From the NCBI RefSeq assembly GCF_014138605.1, contig NZ_JACJHX010000006.1:1-64000 (forward strand): a DNA stretch of 64,000 nt, given 5' to 3'. Below are positions 55,045 through 63,898 of the stretch, piece by piece. The notes under the pieces were generated by a model. That model made no database searches and was not told the DNA's origin. It saw nothing but the letters and a program-made list of their open reading frames with translations. This stretch comes from Peribacillus huizhouensis. Lineage in GTDB: Bacteria > Bacillota > Bacilli > Bacillales > DSM-1321. The position numbers and the translations under genes are program-made. The stretch's first letter is position 1; each line of letters opens with the position of its first letter.

Positions 55045-55707
55045 GTTATAGGCTTTGGATTTCAATACATTGGGGTATGGAAGGATAAAGCAATTCCCTT
55101 CATTTATTGCTATGATCTTCTTTTTTTCATTCAATTCTTTAGTCCAGGTTCCGTGACTTGGTTTTTGTTGATTAGAAAGGCTAGCCGAGTTGGTTAGTAG
55201 TACATGTACAAAAGCACAACACACATCTTTAATCTCATTTATGCTGATAAACATATAAAAAGGAAGACTTCTGAAAGAAGAATATTTTATATAAAAGGAA
55301 TAAACACATGGTGAAAAATGGATAATTAATTTTTGATAAATATACTCAAATGGCTGACTTCTCAAAAACTACTAAATTATTTGCATGATAAGTAGAAATA
55401 GACCTTATTAAACAGTATTTGTAATTAGAACGACATAGTGAATTATTTATATATTCTATATTATCGAGGACTATCAAAAATTTCCGGGAATCATGCAACG
55501 GAATGTATGCGCTTCCATTGAATGATAAACACTGACATTTCTAGCAAAATCAATTATAACAAGATTGTTTTTTTTTATGTTTATTATAAGAGTTGTAAAT
55601 TAATTGATTATGAATATAGTTTTCTTATAGTTAGTTATTTCTGAATATTTTAAAAAGATAATAAATTCAATCGTTCTAAATCTTGCATATTATGAGGGGG
55701 GCACAAT
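55045..55707. other. Intergenic region before glnQHMP
   Basis: Over 650 AT-rich bases. A 120-codon minus-strand frame (55003-55365) crosses the terminator palindrome and lacks a ribosome site and family features, so it is not called. GAGGGGGG before 55708 is the glnQ ribosome site. I found no convincing GlnR/TnrA box. Confidence 0.45.
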
Positions 55708-56436
55708 ATGATTGTTTTCGATCAAGTGAATAAGTTTTATGGAAATTTTCAAGTACTGAGGAATATTAATCTGACCATCAATAAAGGAGAGGTAGTTGTT
55801 GTCATCGGTCCCTCTGGTTCTGGAAAAAGTACGTTACTTAGATGTATTAATCATTTGGAGTCCATAACCGATGGAGTATTAACGGTAAATGGGATTTCAG
55901 TGAGCGATAAGAAAACTAATATAAATAAGCTCCGCCGGGAAATTGGCATGGTGTTTCAGCATTTTCACTTATATCCTCATAAAACCGTTCTTCAAAATAT
56001 CATCTTAGCACCTATGAAAGTTTTAGGACAAACTGAAGCACAGGCTAAAGAAACCGCCCTTACATATTTAGAAAAAGTAGGAATTTCTGAAAAGGCATAT
56101 TCATACCCTTCACAACTTTCCGGTGGCCAGCAGCAACGTGTTGCTATTGCAAGAGGGCTTGCGATGAGTCCTGAAATCATGCTTTTTGACGAACCGACAT
56201 CAGCGCTAGATCCTGAAATGATTGGGGAAGTACTTGATGTTATGAAGGCATTGGCAAATGAAGGGATGACGATGGTTGTTGTGACCCATGAGATGGGGTT
56301 TGCACGCGAAGTGGCAGACCGAATTGTATTCATGGATCAAGGTCAAATTTTAGAAGAAGCAACTCCGGCAGAGTTTTACGAGAATCCGAAAGAAGTAAGG
56401 GCTCAACTATTTCTCAGCCGTATATTAAATCATTAA
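55708..56436 (+). CDS. glnQ: Polar amino acid (glutamine-type) ABC transporter ATPase
   Basis: 242 residues. Walker [17 protein letters not shown]-loop [15 protein letters not shown], signature [15 protein letters not shown], Walker [15 protein letters not shown]-loop [12 protein letters not shown]-family ATPase. It heads a four-gene operon in the order ATPase, binding protein, two permeases, identical to B. subtilis glnQHMP. ATG 55708 after GAGGGGGG. Confidence 0.92.
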   Translation: MIVFDQVNKFYGNFQVLRNINLTINKGEVVVVIGPSGSGKSTLLRCINHLESITDGVLTVNGISVSDKKTNINKLRREIGMVFQHFHLYPHKTVLQNIILAPMKVLGQTEAQAKETALTYLEKVGISEKAYSYPSQLSGGQQQRVAIARGLAMSPEIMLFDEPTSALDPEMIGEVLDVMKALANEGMTMVVVTHEMGFAREVADRIVFMDQGQILEEATPAEFYENPKEVRAQLFLSRILNH

Positions 56437-56457
56437 AAAATTGAAGGAGGAACACAA

Positions 56458-57276
56458 ATGATGAATCCAAAGAAGTTTTTTAAAATGGCAGTACTGCCAG
56501 CAATAGCAGCCCTGATACTAGCAGGTTGTGGAAACAGTGATACAAGCTCTAAATCAGGTAGTAGTGAAAAAACAGGTGTATTAGCAAAAATTGAAAAAGA
56601 AGACAAAATTGTATTCGGAGTTAAAAATGATACACGGCTCTTTGGTCTAAAAAATCCAGGCACAGGAGAAGTTGAAGGATTTGATATTGATATTGCAAAA
56701 GCGCTTGCCGGTGAAATTCTTGGCGATGAATCTAAAGTTGAGTTTAAAGAGGTAACCTCTAAGACTAGAATCCAACTTTTGAAAAATGGTGATATAGATG
56801 CGATTATCGCAACGATGACCATATCAGAAGAACGTAAAAAAGAAGTAGATTTTACTGATGTGTACTTTGATGCAGGACAATCGTTGCTCGTGAAAAAAGG
56901 AAGTGATGTAACAGGCATTGATAGCCTTACTGGGAAAACAGTATTGGCTGTTAAAGGATCGACTTCATCAATAAATATTCGCGAAAAAGCACCGGATGCA
57001 AACGTGTTAGAATTTGAAAACTACTCAGAAGCATTTGCAGCTCTTAAACAAGGTAAAGGTGACGCCTTAACGACAGACGACTCTATTCTTTATGGTATGG
57101 CTGACGAGGATCCGAGTTTCGAATTAGTTGGAGGTACATTTACAGAAGAACCATATGGAATCGCCGTGAATAAAGGTAATGAAGATTTTGTAAAAAAATT
57201 AAATGAAGCATTGAAGGTGCTAAAAGATTCTGGTAAATACGATGAAATCCATGATAAATGGATAAAAAAAGATTAA
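56458..57276 (+). CDS. glnH: Amino-acid-binding lipoprotein GlnH-like
   Basis: 272 residues. Lipobox ILAGCGNSD (lipidated Cys24), Ser-rich tether, then SBP_bac_3 fold: KIVFGVKNDTRLFG, EGFDIDIAKALAGEI, IDAIIATMTISEERKKEVDF, YFDAGQSLLVKKGSD, DALTTDDSIL, EEPYGIAVNKGN. Binds the substrate amino acid outside the membrane for GlnMPQ. ATG 56458 behind GAAGGAGGAA. Confidence 0.92.
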   Translation: MMNPKKFFKMAVLPAIAALILAGCGNSDTSSKSGSSEKTGVLAKIEKEDKIVFGVKNDTRLFGLKNPGTGEVEGFDIDIAKALAGEILGDESKVEFKEVTSKTRIQLLKNGDIDAIIATMTISEERKKEVDFTDVYFDAGQSLLVKKGSDVTGIDSLTGKTVLAVKGSTSSINIREKAPDANVLEFENYSEAFAALKQGKGDALTTDDSILYGMADEDPSFELVGGTFTEEPYGIAVNKGNEDFVKKLNEALKVLKDSGKYDEIHDKWIKKD

Positions 57277-57343
57277 TTATAAGGTTTAATTTGTCGGGAT
57301 GGGCATTTGCTCATCCTGAGTAGTTAGAGGAGTGGTTCTTATA

Positions 57344-57979
57344 GTGAATTTCTCGATATTGACAAATAATATTGACATGTTTCTTGAAGGATTTAAGGTG
57401 ACTTTAATGGCAAGCGTCATTGCACTTATCGCAAGTTTATTGCTCGGAGCCTTTATTGCTGTATTAAGAATTGCACCAAACAAGTTATTGAATTGGCTAG
57501 GTACGATATATGTTGAGTTCATCCGCAACATTCCACTGTTAATCATAATGCTGTTCGTTTATTTAGTGTTTAATTTTAAAGGACTTACAGCTGGAACAAT
57601 AGCTTTAACAATCTACACGACTGCTTTCATTGCAGAAGCGATTCGAGCTGGTATCCTTTCAATTTCAAAAGGACAGATGGAAGCAGCACGTTCTTCAGGC
57701 CTTACATATGGGCAGGCGATGCGTTTAATCATTTTGCCACAAGCGATTAAAGTGGTAATCCCTCCGCTGGGCAATCAATTTATTAACCTAGTAAAGAATT
57801 CTTCATTAGTAGCCGTCATTGCCGGCGGTGATTTAATGTATCAAGCAGACTTAATTTCCGCAAGAACACTCGTTGTTATGGATACATATATTCTGGTTGC
57901 GATGTTTTATTTATTATTAACCATTCCCTTAAGTCTTGGCGTAGGATATTTAGAGAAACGCCTGGCTAAGAGTAATTGA
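57344..57979 (+). CDS. glnM: Amino acid ABC transporter permease GlnM-like
   Basis: About 211 residues with five membrane helices. GFKVTLMASVIALIASLLLGA opens; VEFIRNIPLLIIMLFVY and the EAA loop SISKGQMEAARSSGLTYGQAM identify a PAAT permease. GTG 57344 is preferred (AGAGGAG upstream); GTG 57332 overlaps that box. Forms a heterodimer with the next gene product. Confidence 0.9.
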   Translation: MNFSILTNNIDMFLEGFKVTLMASVIALIASLLLGAFIAVLRIAPNKLLNWLGTIYVEFIRNIPLLIIMLFVYLVFNFKGLTAGTIALTIYTTAFIAEAIRAGILSISKGQMEAARSSGLTYGQAMRLIILPQAIKVVIPPLGNQFINLVKNSSLVAVIAGGDLMYQADLISARTLVVMDTYILVAMFYLLLTIPLSLGVGYLEKRLAKSN

Positions 57980-57992
57980 AGGAGGGAGAATA

Positions 57993-58643
57993 ATGGACTT
58001 TATTGGTGCCTATTCAGCTGATCATTTAACATTTCTTTTAAATGGGTTTTGGCTGACACTTAAAATGGCGTTTATTGCAATCATTTTAAGCTTCATTCTT
58101 GGTGGTGTTGTTGGAACACTCCGCTTTGCTAAAATACCAGTCTTATCACAAGTACTTGCAGTAATTGTTGAGATTATTAGAAATTTACCATTATTATTAA
58201 TAATTTTCTTTACATTTTTCGCTTTGCCGGAAATCGGTATTAAATTCAAAGAAGTTCCAGCAGCTATTATTGCCTTAACGATTTTTGAAGCTGCTATGTT
58301 ATCAGAAATTATCCGAAGTGGATTAAATTCTATTGATAAAGGTCAAATGGAAGCTGCTCGTTCATCAGGTTTAAGTTACTTTCAAGCATTATGGCATATC
58401 ATCTTACCACAGGCTTTACGTAGAATGGTCCCGCCTACAGTTAGTCAGTTTATTTCGTTGCTAAAAGATACATCACTTGCTGTCGTCATTTCCGTTCCAG
58501 AACTGACACATCAAGCCCAAATTGTCTACGGACAAAAAATTGGCTACTTAGTTCCAACTTTATTAGTGGTTATGCTCATGTATTTCGTCGTAAATTTTAC
58601 ATTATCTATATTATCACGTCGATTAGAAGTAAAACGAACATAA
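57993..58643 (+). CDS. glnP: Amino acid ABC transporter permease GlnP-like
   Basis: 216 residues, five membrane helices. LLNGFWLTLKMAFIAIILSF, VEIIRNLPLLLIIFFTFFA, EAA loop SIDKGQMEAARSSGLSYFQAL, SQFISLLKDTSLAVVISVPEL. ATG 57993 after GGAGGGAG, 13 bases beyond the GlnM stop. Confidence 0.91.
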   Translation: MDFIGAYSADHLTFLLNGFWLTLKMAFIAIILSFILGGVVGTLRFAKIPVLSQVLAVIVEIIRNLPLLLIIFFTFFALPEIGIKFKEVPAAIIALTIFEAAMLSEIIRSGLNSIDKGQMEAARSSGLSYFQALWHIILPQALRRMVPPTVSQFISLLKDTSLAVVISVPELTHQAQIVYGQKIGYLVPTLLVVMLMYFVVNFTLSILSRRLEVKRT

Positions 58644-58645
58644 AA

Positions 58646-58746
58646 AGAGGATGACGAAGAACGTCACACACTTCACCGTTTAGTAAATCAAATAAACGAT
58701 ATGTAGAAATTAGGTCTGAACCTTACGTTAGGGAACAGCCTTTTTT
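58646..58746 (+). terminator. Terminator region with degenerate GGTCTGA palindrome
   Basis: GAGGATGACG...ACGTCAC near hairpin, then AGGTCTGAACCTTACGTTAGGGAACAGCC with T6. It resembles the other GGTCTGACC elements but pairs less well. Confidence 0.45.
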
Positions 58747-58860
58747 ATTGTATTAAACTGAGATCCTTTGTAACAAATAATAATATTATGTTAACTTAAT
58801 GAGATTGTGTTTATGTATATTAAGTATTTAATAACAATTATTTGCCAGCAAACATTAAAG

Positions 58861-58883
58861 ATTGATTGAAGTTTCACTTTAAT
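58861..58883 (+). repeat. Family B end remnant (B11)
   Basis: GATTGATTGAAGTTTCACTTTA equals the right end of family B; nothing else of the element is present. Confidence 0.45.
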
Positions 58884-58932
58884 GTCACAATCCAAGCTCT
58901 AATATGAATAAGATAGTGTGAGGTGGAGACCC

Positions 58933-59061
58933 ATGGAATCACTAGAAAAACAAAAAGATGAGAGCGTGCTTTTGGATGCAGAATGTCTAAAAGCAGTGGA
59001 TTCTAAGAAGGAATATGTATTGGATGGTTCCTCAGAATATATCGAACAATTATTTAAATAA
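58933..59061 (+). CDS. Small acidic peptide ORF, unknown
   Basis: 42 residues starting ATG 58933, four bases after GAGGTGGAG, closed by TAA and a clean terminator. Charged and helical (MESLEKQKDE, LLDAECLKAVDSKKEY, EYIEQLF), a single Cys, no signal. The tight box-ORF-terminator layout makes it a probable small gene. Family not recognised. Confidence 0.6.
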   Translation: MESLEKQKDESVLLDAECLKAVDSKKEYVLDGSSEYIEQLFK

Positions 59062-59065
59062 AAAA

Positions 59066-59096
59066 TGAGGGGACCAAAGGGTCACCCTCTATTTTT
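59066..59096 (+). terminator. Rho-independent terminator
   Basis: GAGGGGACC-AAAGG-GTCACCCTC then TATTTTTT, right after the small ORF. Confidence 0.85.
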
Positions 59097-59380
59097 TGAG
59101 CGGAAAAATAGTCTTGTGTATTTATTTTAATATCAATATCGGTAGAATATATTGTTTATACAAAACAAAATTTATTACTTCTTTTTGTAATTTTGACTAT
59201 TTATTAAAGTTATGAAAAGAAAGCTAATTAACCAGCATTTGTATATTTCAATAAATATCTCGCTAGAATATATAATTGATCTAAAAAATCATTAAAGTAA
59301 GACAAAACAAATACTATATCTATTTTTTAACATAATAGTAAAGTTTACAAATACAAATATACTGATCCAACTTATTTTAT

Positions 59381-59833
59381 CCCGCATTAACGGATAGTCA
59401 AGACCACCACATCAAGGCATAGGGTCGAAGAAACCTAGGTGGGAGATAACTGTGCTTGATCTAGTTGCGACTTGTTATTAGCTGGAATACCCTGAGGAAA
59501 ACTATGCCACGCCGAATACCTATGCTTGTCGGGCTATCACAGGATGTGAGCAACGTCGATTTTCCTTAAAACAGTCACCTCGCTATTTGACAAATAAGAC
59601 CGATTGGTGAGATACAGTGAAACTTACAGCTGTGATCTTCAGTGGTGTAGTAGTAGCATACAGAATGTGTGTCATACAGACGAAAGACTAAAGTACGCGG
59701 CGTACTTAGTCTAAGTTCATTGAATTGGATTCGTACTCTCGAATGATCGAAGCGATAGCGAAGATCTTAACGACAGTAACAGGATTAACCATCAGTGGGA
59801 GTTGAAGAAAACTATCATAGATGGAAGTTTCAC
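59381..59833 (+). repeat. Family B repeat, copy B12 (full length)
   Basis: 453 bp bordered by TTTAT on both sides. CCCGCATTAACGGATAGTC start; ACATCAAGGCATAGG; CTATGCCACGCCGAATACC; GACCGATTGGTGAGATACAG; GTGAAACTTACAG; GTACGCGGCGTACTTAGTCT; ACCATCAGTGGGAG...ATAGATGGAAGTTTCAC end. No ORF in it. Confidence 0.85.
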
Positions 59834-59919
59834 TTTATTTTCTCCACAATAATATAGTTGATATGGTATAGTTTACCCAATGAACAGAATGTTACTGAAC
59901 TTAGAAATGGAGATTATAC

Positions 59920-60396
59920 ATGATTTTGCAACTCCAAAGTGTATTGTTAAAAAGGTTTCTATATATAGTAGGAAGTTTACTTTTCATAATATATCTGCTA
60001 TACCTCAGTTACCTATTATTCTTCGCCTATTATCGGCAGTCTGTAACTATCTTGAATTATAACTATGTTCCATTCAGCACTATAAATTTGTATTTTAGCA
60101 TGTTAGCAAACGGCTACTTTTATGCTTGGTTTACAAATATCTGTGGAAATATATTAGCTTTCCTACCATTTGGATTTCTTGTATCATTATTATTTAAACA
60201 TTTTTATCTGGTGAAAATGTTATTTACTTCATGTATGGTGTCTTTGCTCGTTGAAAGTTTGCAATCGAGTTTTCGGATTGGCAGTTTTGACGTAGATGAT
60301 ATTATTCTTAACACAATCGGAGGATTATGCGGGTATTTTATTGCGAGAATTTTTATAATGACGATGAAAAGAGTAGATCAGGTAAATTGTTCATAA
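59920..60396 (+). CDS. VanZ-family membrane protein
   Basis: 158 residues, four to five hydrophobic helices. VanZ pattern: YVPFSTINLYF, NICGNILAFLPFGFLVSLLF, a helix with VSLLVESLQSSFRIGSFDVDDIILNTIGG (conserved E-xxQ and FDxDDIxxNxxG) and G-YFIARIF. VanZ relatives occur in teicoplanin resistance but most are of unknown function in the cell envelope. ATG 59920 with GGAG nine bases upstream. Confidence 0.87.
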   Translation: MILQLQSVLLKRFLYIVGSLLFIIYLLYLSYLLFFAYYRQSVTILNYNYVPFSTINLYFSMLANGYFYAWFTNICGNILAFLPFGFLVSLLFKHFYLVKMLFTSCMVSLLVESLQSSFRIGSFDVDDIILNTIGGLCGYFIARIFIMTMKRVDQVNCS

Positions 60397-60545
60397 GTAT
60401 AGAAAACGGCATTTTAACTGTAATCCCAGTATTATGTTTTGTTCAACATTGGCTATTTTCTTTTTTGAAAAAATAGTTTAGAAGGTTTATTCTGTTTAAA
60501 TAAGGGGTATAGATCAATAACTCAATATAAAGGGAGGCGTCCGCT

Positions 60546-60668
60546 GTGGTTACAATTGATATTGATTACTTATTAGAAGCAACCGAAGAGTACGCAGAAG
60601 GAGTTTTTTCTTACCCTAAGAATATAATTGATATTGATGACTTACTTGAAATTACAGATGATTGGTAA
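60546..60668 (+). CDS. Small acidic peptide ORF with internal duplication, unknown
   Basis: 40 residues from GTG 60546, eight bases after AAGGGAGG. The peptide contains the same unit twice: TIDIDYLLEATEEY and IIDIDDLLEITDDW, separated by AEGVFSYPKN. Net charge strongly negative, no Cys, no signal. The DNA copies (AATTGATATTGATTACTTA and AATTGATATTGATGACTTA) are also nearly identical, so the duplication is recent. No family known to me. Confidence 0.5.
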   Translation: MVTIDIDYLLEATEEYAEGVFSYPKNIIDIDDLLEITDDW

Positions 60669-60717
60669 TAAACCTAATTCTCAAATAGTTTTTTAGTTAA
60701 AAAAGCTGTCCCATAAT

Positions 60718-60806
60718 GAAAGGTCAGACTACACATTTACTATATATTTATTCTACGTGCTCATAACACGAAATAAATAGTATAGAGTGTGAAGTCTGAC
60801 CCTTTT
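60718..60806. terminator. Long palindromic terminator with GGTCAGACT/AGTCTGACC arms
   Basis: GGTCAGACT-ACAC...TATATATTTATT pairs with AATAAATAGTATA...GTGT-GAAGTCTGACC over more than 30 bp; followed by T5. Confidence 0.7.
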
Positions 60807-60916
60807 TGTATACTAAAACTTCAATTAAACTCTTTTACTAGAAAACTATGACTTCATGAAAAAATGGAGTATAATGGTTTTCTATGTAAATGTTGAAAAG
60901 AGAAGGTGGAAAGAGT

Positions 60917-61396
60917 TTGACTGGAAAAACACATATTATGGGGGGCATTGCAGCTACTGCTGCATTTGCACAAACATCAAATTATGATCCTGCAATAATG
61001 ATCATTGCTGGAGCACTTGGTGGAATGATTCCAGATATTTGTCACGGGGGAAGTAAAATTGGTAAAAAGCTGCCATGGTTATCAAAATTGATAAATGGGT
61101 TATTTGGCCATCGTACTTTAACCCACAGTATATTATTTTTAATCATTGTTAATGCCCTACTCCTATTATTTATCCCGTTTGAATCAATTCGGATTGGAAT
61201 CTTGATAGGAATGGCAAGTCATCTATTGTTGGATGCAGCAACAAAAAATGGAATTAAATTATTGTATCCTTTGGACATAACGTTCCGGCTGCCATTAACG
61301 ATGAAAACAGGCAGTGCCTTAGAGTCTGTCGTATTAACAGCTTTGACTCTCATTGTTCTTTATTATGGAAAAGATATCTTAGTTTATTACTTATAA
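60917..61396 (+). CDS. YdjM-type membrane-bound metal-dependent hydrolase (DUF457)
   Basis: 159 residues. N-terminal THIMGGIAATAAFA, GALGGMIPDICHGGSKIG (metal Asp/His), GHRTLTHSILFLI and ASHLLLDAATKNGI form the His/Asp set of the YdjM/DUF457 family, with four membrane helices. Function in Bacillus unknown; similar proteins are LexA-controlled in E. coli. TTG 60917 follows AGAAGGTGG with eight-base spacing; an ATG nine codons earlier has no site. Confidence 0.87.
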   Translation: MTGKTHIMGGIAATAAFAQTSNYDPAIMIIAGALGGMIPDICHGGSKIGKKLPWLSKLINGLFGHRTLTHSILFLIIVNALLLLFIPFESIRIGILIGMASHLLLDAATKNGIKLLYPLDITFRLPLTMKTGSALESVVLTALTLIVLYYGKDILVYYL

Positions 61397-61498
61397 AGAC
61401 TTACTTAAGTTTATCAATGGCAAAGATGAATAGTTAAGTAGCTTGAACAATTAGACCATCATTTCCCGCCATTATAGGTTTTCAATCATTTGGAATTA

Positions 61499-61535
61499 AA
61501 AAGCCATCCTTCAAAATATGGAAGGATGGCACTTT
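61499..61535 (+). terminator. Rho-independent terminator
   Basis: AAAAGCCATCCTTC / GAAGGATGGCACTTT arms with a short loop, about 100 bases after the YdjM-like gene. Confidence 0.75.
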
Positions 61536-61668
61536 GTTTGTATTCAGAATACGGTTGTTCCGTACCAAATCTACTCTATCCATTTTATTTGTCGTACATG
61601 AAACAATAAGCTGAATAGTTGGAGGATAAGACTGTTGCTAGTTGTCTAGGTTTATATGTAAAATAAAC

Positions 61669-61764
61669 TTATCCTTCATTACGAATTACGCCTAAAAGAA
61701 AGAACATCCCAATCGTTCCTACTGCAAATATGATTTTGATTATCCATAATACAAGTTCATCCAT
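61669..61764 (-). CDS. Very small single-pass membrane protein, unknown
   Basis: 31 residues from ATG 61764, behind AAGGGGG: MDELVLWIIKIIFAVGTIG then FFLLGVIRNEG. One membrane helix with acidic N-terminus and a polar end. Strong ribosome site and clean hydrophobic profile argue that it is translated. Similar small peptides often modulate membrane enzymes; no partner is evident here. Confidence 0.6.
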   Translation of the reverse strand: MDELVLWIIKIIFAVGTIGMFFLLGVIRNEG

Positions 61765-61990
61765 TACTTAAAACCCCCTTGTCCGTTATTCGATAAAACC
61801 ATATGATTGAATTATAACATATTCCGCTAAGATAAAACCAAAAATGGAACAATTAGGATTGAATTAAAGTGAGGCCATCTTAAAAGTAAATGATTAATCT
61901 ATACAATCGCCTGTAGATCGTATATAAAATTGATAAAACAATTATATAAAGTGAATCGAAGTCATACTTTTAAGACGTCCTCGTTATTTT

Positions 61991-62731
61991 TTAGATCATA
62001 CCTAATGCTTTTTTCGTCATGGATCCTACTATTCCATCTGCTTGAAGCTTTCGGTTTTTTTGAAATTCTTTAACGGCTTTTTCAGTTGCTGGACCAAATA
62101 TACCATCATTGCCATTTGTAGAATAGCCTAATGAAGTTAGTTGTTTTTGTAATTTAATAACCTCTGCACCTTTACTTCCACGTTTTAAAGTATTTACCGT
62201 TGATACGGAATTGACAGGGCTACCTTTTACTTTAAAACCACTACTAGCCGCAATGGATTCAAAGTTTTTTGTAGAATTTGTAATTACGACAGGAGTATTT
62301 ATAGATACAGTTTCAAATAGCCACTTCACATCAGCATTGTACATGCGAATACAGCCAGCGCTTACATAACTACCAATAGAAGCTGGATTATTATTACCGT
62401 GAATAGCATAAGTTGTTCCTTGTGTTTGTCTAGCATTCAGGCCAAGCCAACGATTACCTAAAGGGTTTTTTGGAGATCCTCCTGGGATATTACCTTTATA
62501 ATAGGGACGATTGACAATTTTATTGACAATTTTGAACGTTCCTTCAGGTGTGTAATTATTCTTACTGCCAGTGGCAACACTAAATGTTTTTTTTAGTTGA
62601 TTATTCTCATAATAGGCAAGCTGATTCGTGTTTTTGTTAATAATAATCAATTGAGATTTTGCAGCAGAAGTAGTTCCAACACTAAAAAATAAACAACATG
62701 CCATGATGATTACGGACAAACATTTTTTCAT
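61991..62731 (-). CDS. L,D-transpeptidase with peptidoglycan-binding domain (YkuD-like)
   Basis: 246 residues. Signal peptide (CLSVIIMACCLFFSVG, cleavage after TSA, about residue 24). The YkuD catalytic domain follows at about 27-150, with AIHGNN and SAGCIRM supplying His and nucleophile Cys (about 126). The C-terminal PG_binding_1 domain is at about 180-245 (KLQKQLTSLGYSTNGNDGIFG). Makes 3-3 cross-links in peptidoglycan; YkuD itself is a spore-associated enzyme with a different (LysM) binding domain. ATG 62731 six bases after AAAGGAAGG. Confidence 0.92.
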   Translation of the reverse strand: MKKCLSVIIMACCLFFSVGTTSAAKSQLIIINKNTNQLAYYENNQLKKTFSVATGSKNNYTPEGTFKIVNKIVNRPYYKGNIPGGSPKNPLGNRWLGLNARQTQGTTYAIHGNNNPASIGSYVSAGCIRMYNADVKWLFETVSINTPVVITNSTKNFESIAASSGFKVKGSPVNSVSTVNTLKRGSKGAEVIKLQKQLTSLGYSTNGNDGIFGPATEKAVKEFQKNRKLQADGIVGSMTKKALGMI

Positions 62732-62880
62732 CCTTTTCCTTCCTTTACATATTATTTTTAATATCATCACAACATTATATGGTTTGGAATGTGATTGGAT
62801 GATAAAAAGGTTAAAGGAAAAGACTAATTTGTAGGTATCAGATAATGAGGGATGGATGAATTAATTAATGTTTTTTTAAA

Positions 62881-63098
62881 GGCTGTTTTCACATACTTTG
62901 TTGCTATTCAATCATTTTTACACTAATAACCCGGGTTGATTTCCGTTGCAGAGGCGGTCTCAGAAGCCTCCTTAGTGCTTTGCACTTGCGGGTCTCCCTC
63001 AACACGCTTTTCCCGCAGGAGTCTCGCACCTGTAACGAAGATCAACATCTGTTCGAATTGGTTTCTTGCTAAAAACAACAATCTTTACGAAAAGAGCC
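62881..63098 (+). repeat. Family A MITE-like repeat, copy A5 (internal deletion)
   Basis: Near-identical to A2 (GGCTGTTTTCACATACTTTG start, TTTACGAAAAGAGCC end), but the segment GTACTCGCTTTCCGCG in the core is missing, leaving CCGTTGCAGAGGCGGTCTC. Confidence 0.85.
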
Positions 63099-63332
63099 TT
63101 TTTGAAAGTCTGTATTGGAAAATCAGATATAGGTAAATTTGAGCAAATATAATTGGTCCTTTCTGATTTCTAAAAAGGAAGTGAGCTTAAAGCGAAATTA
63201 CTCTTTTCTTAATAATGGCTGAAAATATTAGTGATACATATGCAATTCACCAAATCTGTATCAGAAATTCTTCACAAATAAATTGTTGCTAAATACACTA
63301 TTTTAGATGATCAACGCAAGGAGGGAGCCGGT

Positions 63333-63809
63333 TTGTCTGGCAAAAACGTAGATGAAATCATTCAACAAGGAATACATGGACAGAAGGAATTAAAACCTGA
63401 AGAAAGAAAAAGATTCCTTGGTACGATTCGAGAACGAATTATTGCTGTTTTGACACAACCACAAGTGAGGGATAAAGAGGTCTATCACGAATTTTTGAAT
63501 TTGATGAAAAAGCACCCGCAGGCATTGTTATTTACAAACGGAAATATGGAGTACGCTTCTCTAAAAAAATATATTGAAGCAGCCCGAGTTAACAAAATTC
63601 CATATAAGATGGTGATTAATAAAGATTATAACACTGACATTGGCCTTGTTTTAGCTTATGAGTATGCAATTGATAAAGAAGAGATTTTTCTAGAAAAAAA
63701 AGTTACAAACCTTAAAGTCGCCAATGTAAAAGAAAAGGGCTCTTTGGCTAAATTAGCGAGTTGGTTAAGAGAAAAACGCCATGAAGTAAAGGGAAAAAGT
63801 AATTCATAA
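63333..63809 (+). CDS. yueI: YueI-like protein (DUF1694)
   Basis: 158 residues. MSGKNVDEIIQQGIHGQKEL, then ERKRFLGTIRERIIAVLTQPQV, LMKKHPQALLFTNGNMEYA, and KMVINKDYNTDIGLVLA are the blocks of the Bacillus YueI family, a small alpha/beta fold of unknown function. The C-terminal 25 residues (KLASWLREKRHEVKGKSN) are basic. TTG 63333 with AAGGAGGGAG at good distance. Confidence 0.85.
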   Translation: MSGKNVDEIIQQGIHGQKELKPEERKRFLGTIRERIIAVLTQPQVRDKEVYHEFLNLMKKHPQALLFTNGNMEYASLKKYIEAARVNKIPYKMVINKDYNTDIGLVLAYEYAIDKEEIFLEKKVTNLKVANVKEKGSLAKLASWLREKRHEVKGKSNS

Positions 63810-63812
63810 GAA

Positions 63813-63898
63813 TTAAGGATGTCCCAAAAAGGATTTGACAAAGTCACGACACTGTATGTGACCCTATACTTACGGGGCATCCACATCTCTTAGTTTTT
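63813..63898. terminator. Hairpin after yueI, GGATGTCCC/GGGGCATCC arms
   Basis: AAGGATGTCCC pairs with CGGGGCATCC around about 55 bases containing GTCACGAC...GTATGTGAC. It belongs to the same loose group as the 36668 element. Confidence 0.4.

Noticed and set aside
55003..55365. 120-codon minus-strand ORF
   Set aside because: Crosses a palindromic terminator, has odd composition, no ribosome site and no motifs.
55500..55707. GlnR/TnrA operator before glnQ
   Set aside because: No TGTNA-N7-TNACA palindrome found by eye.
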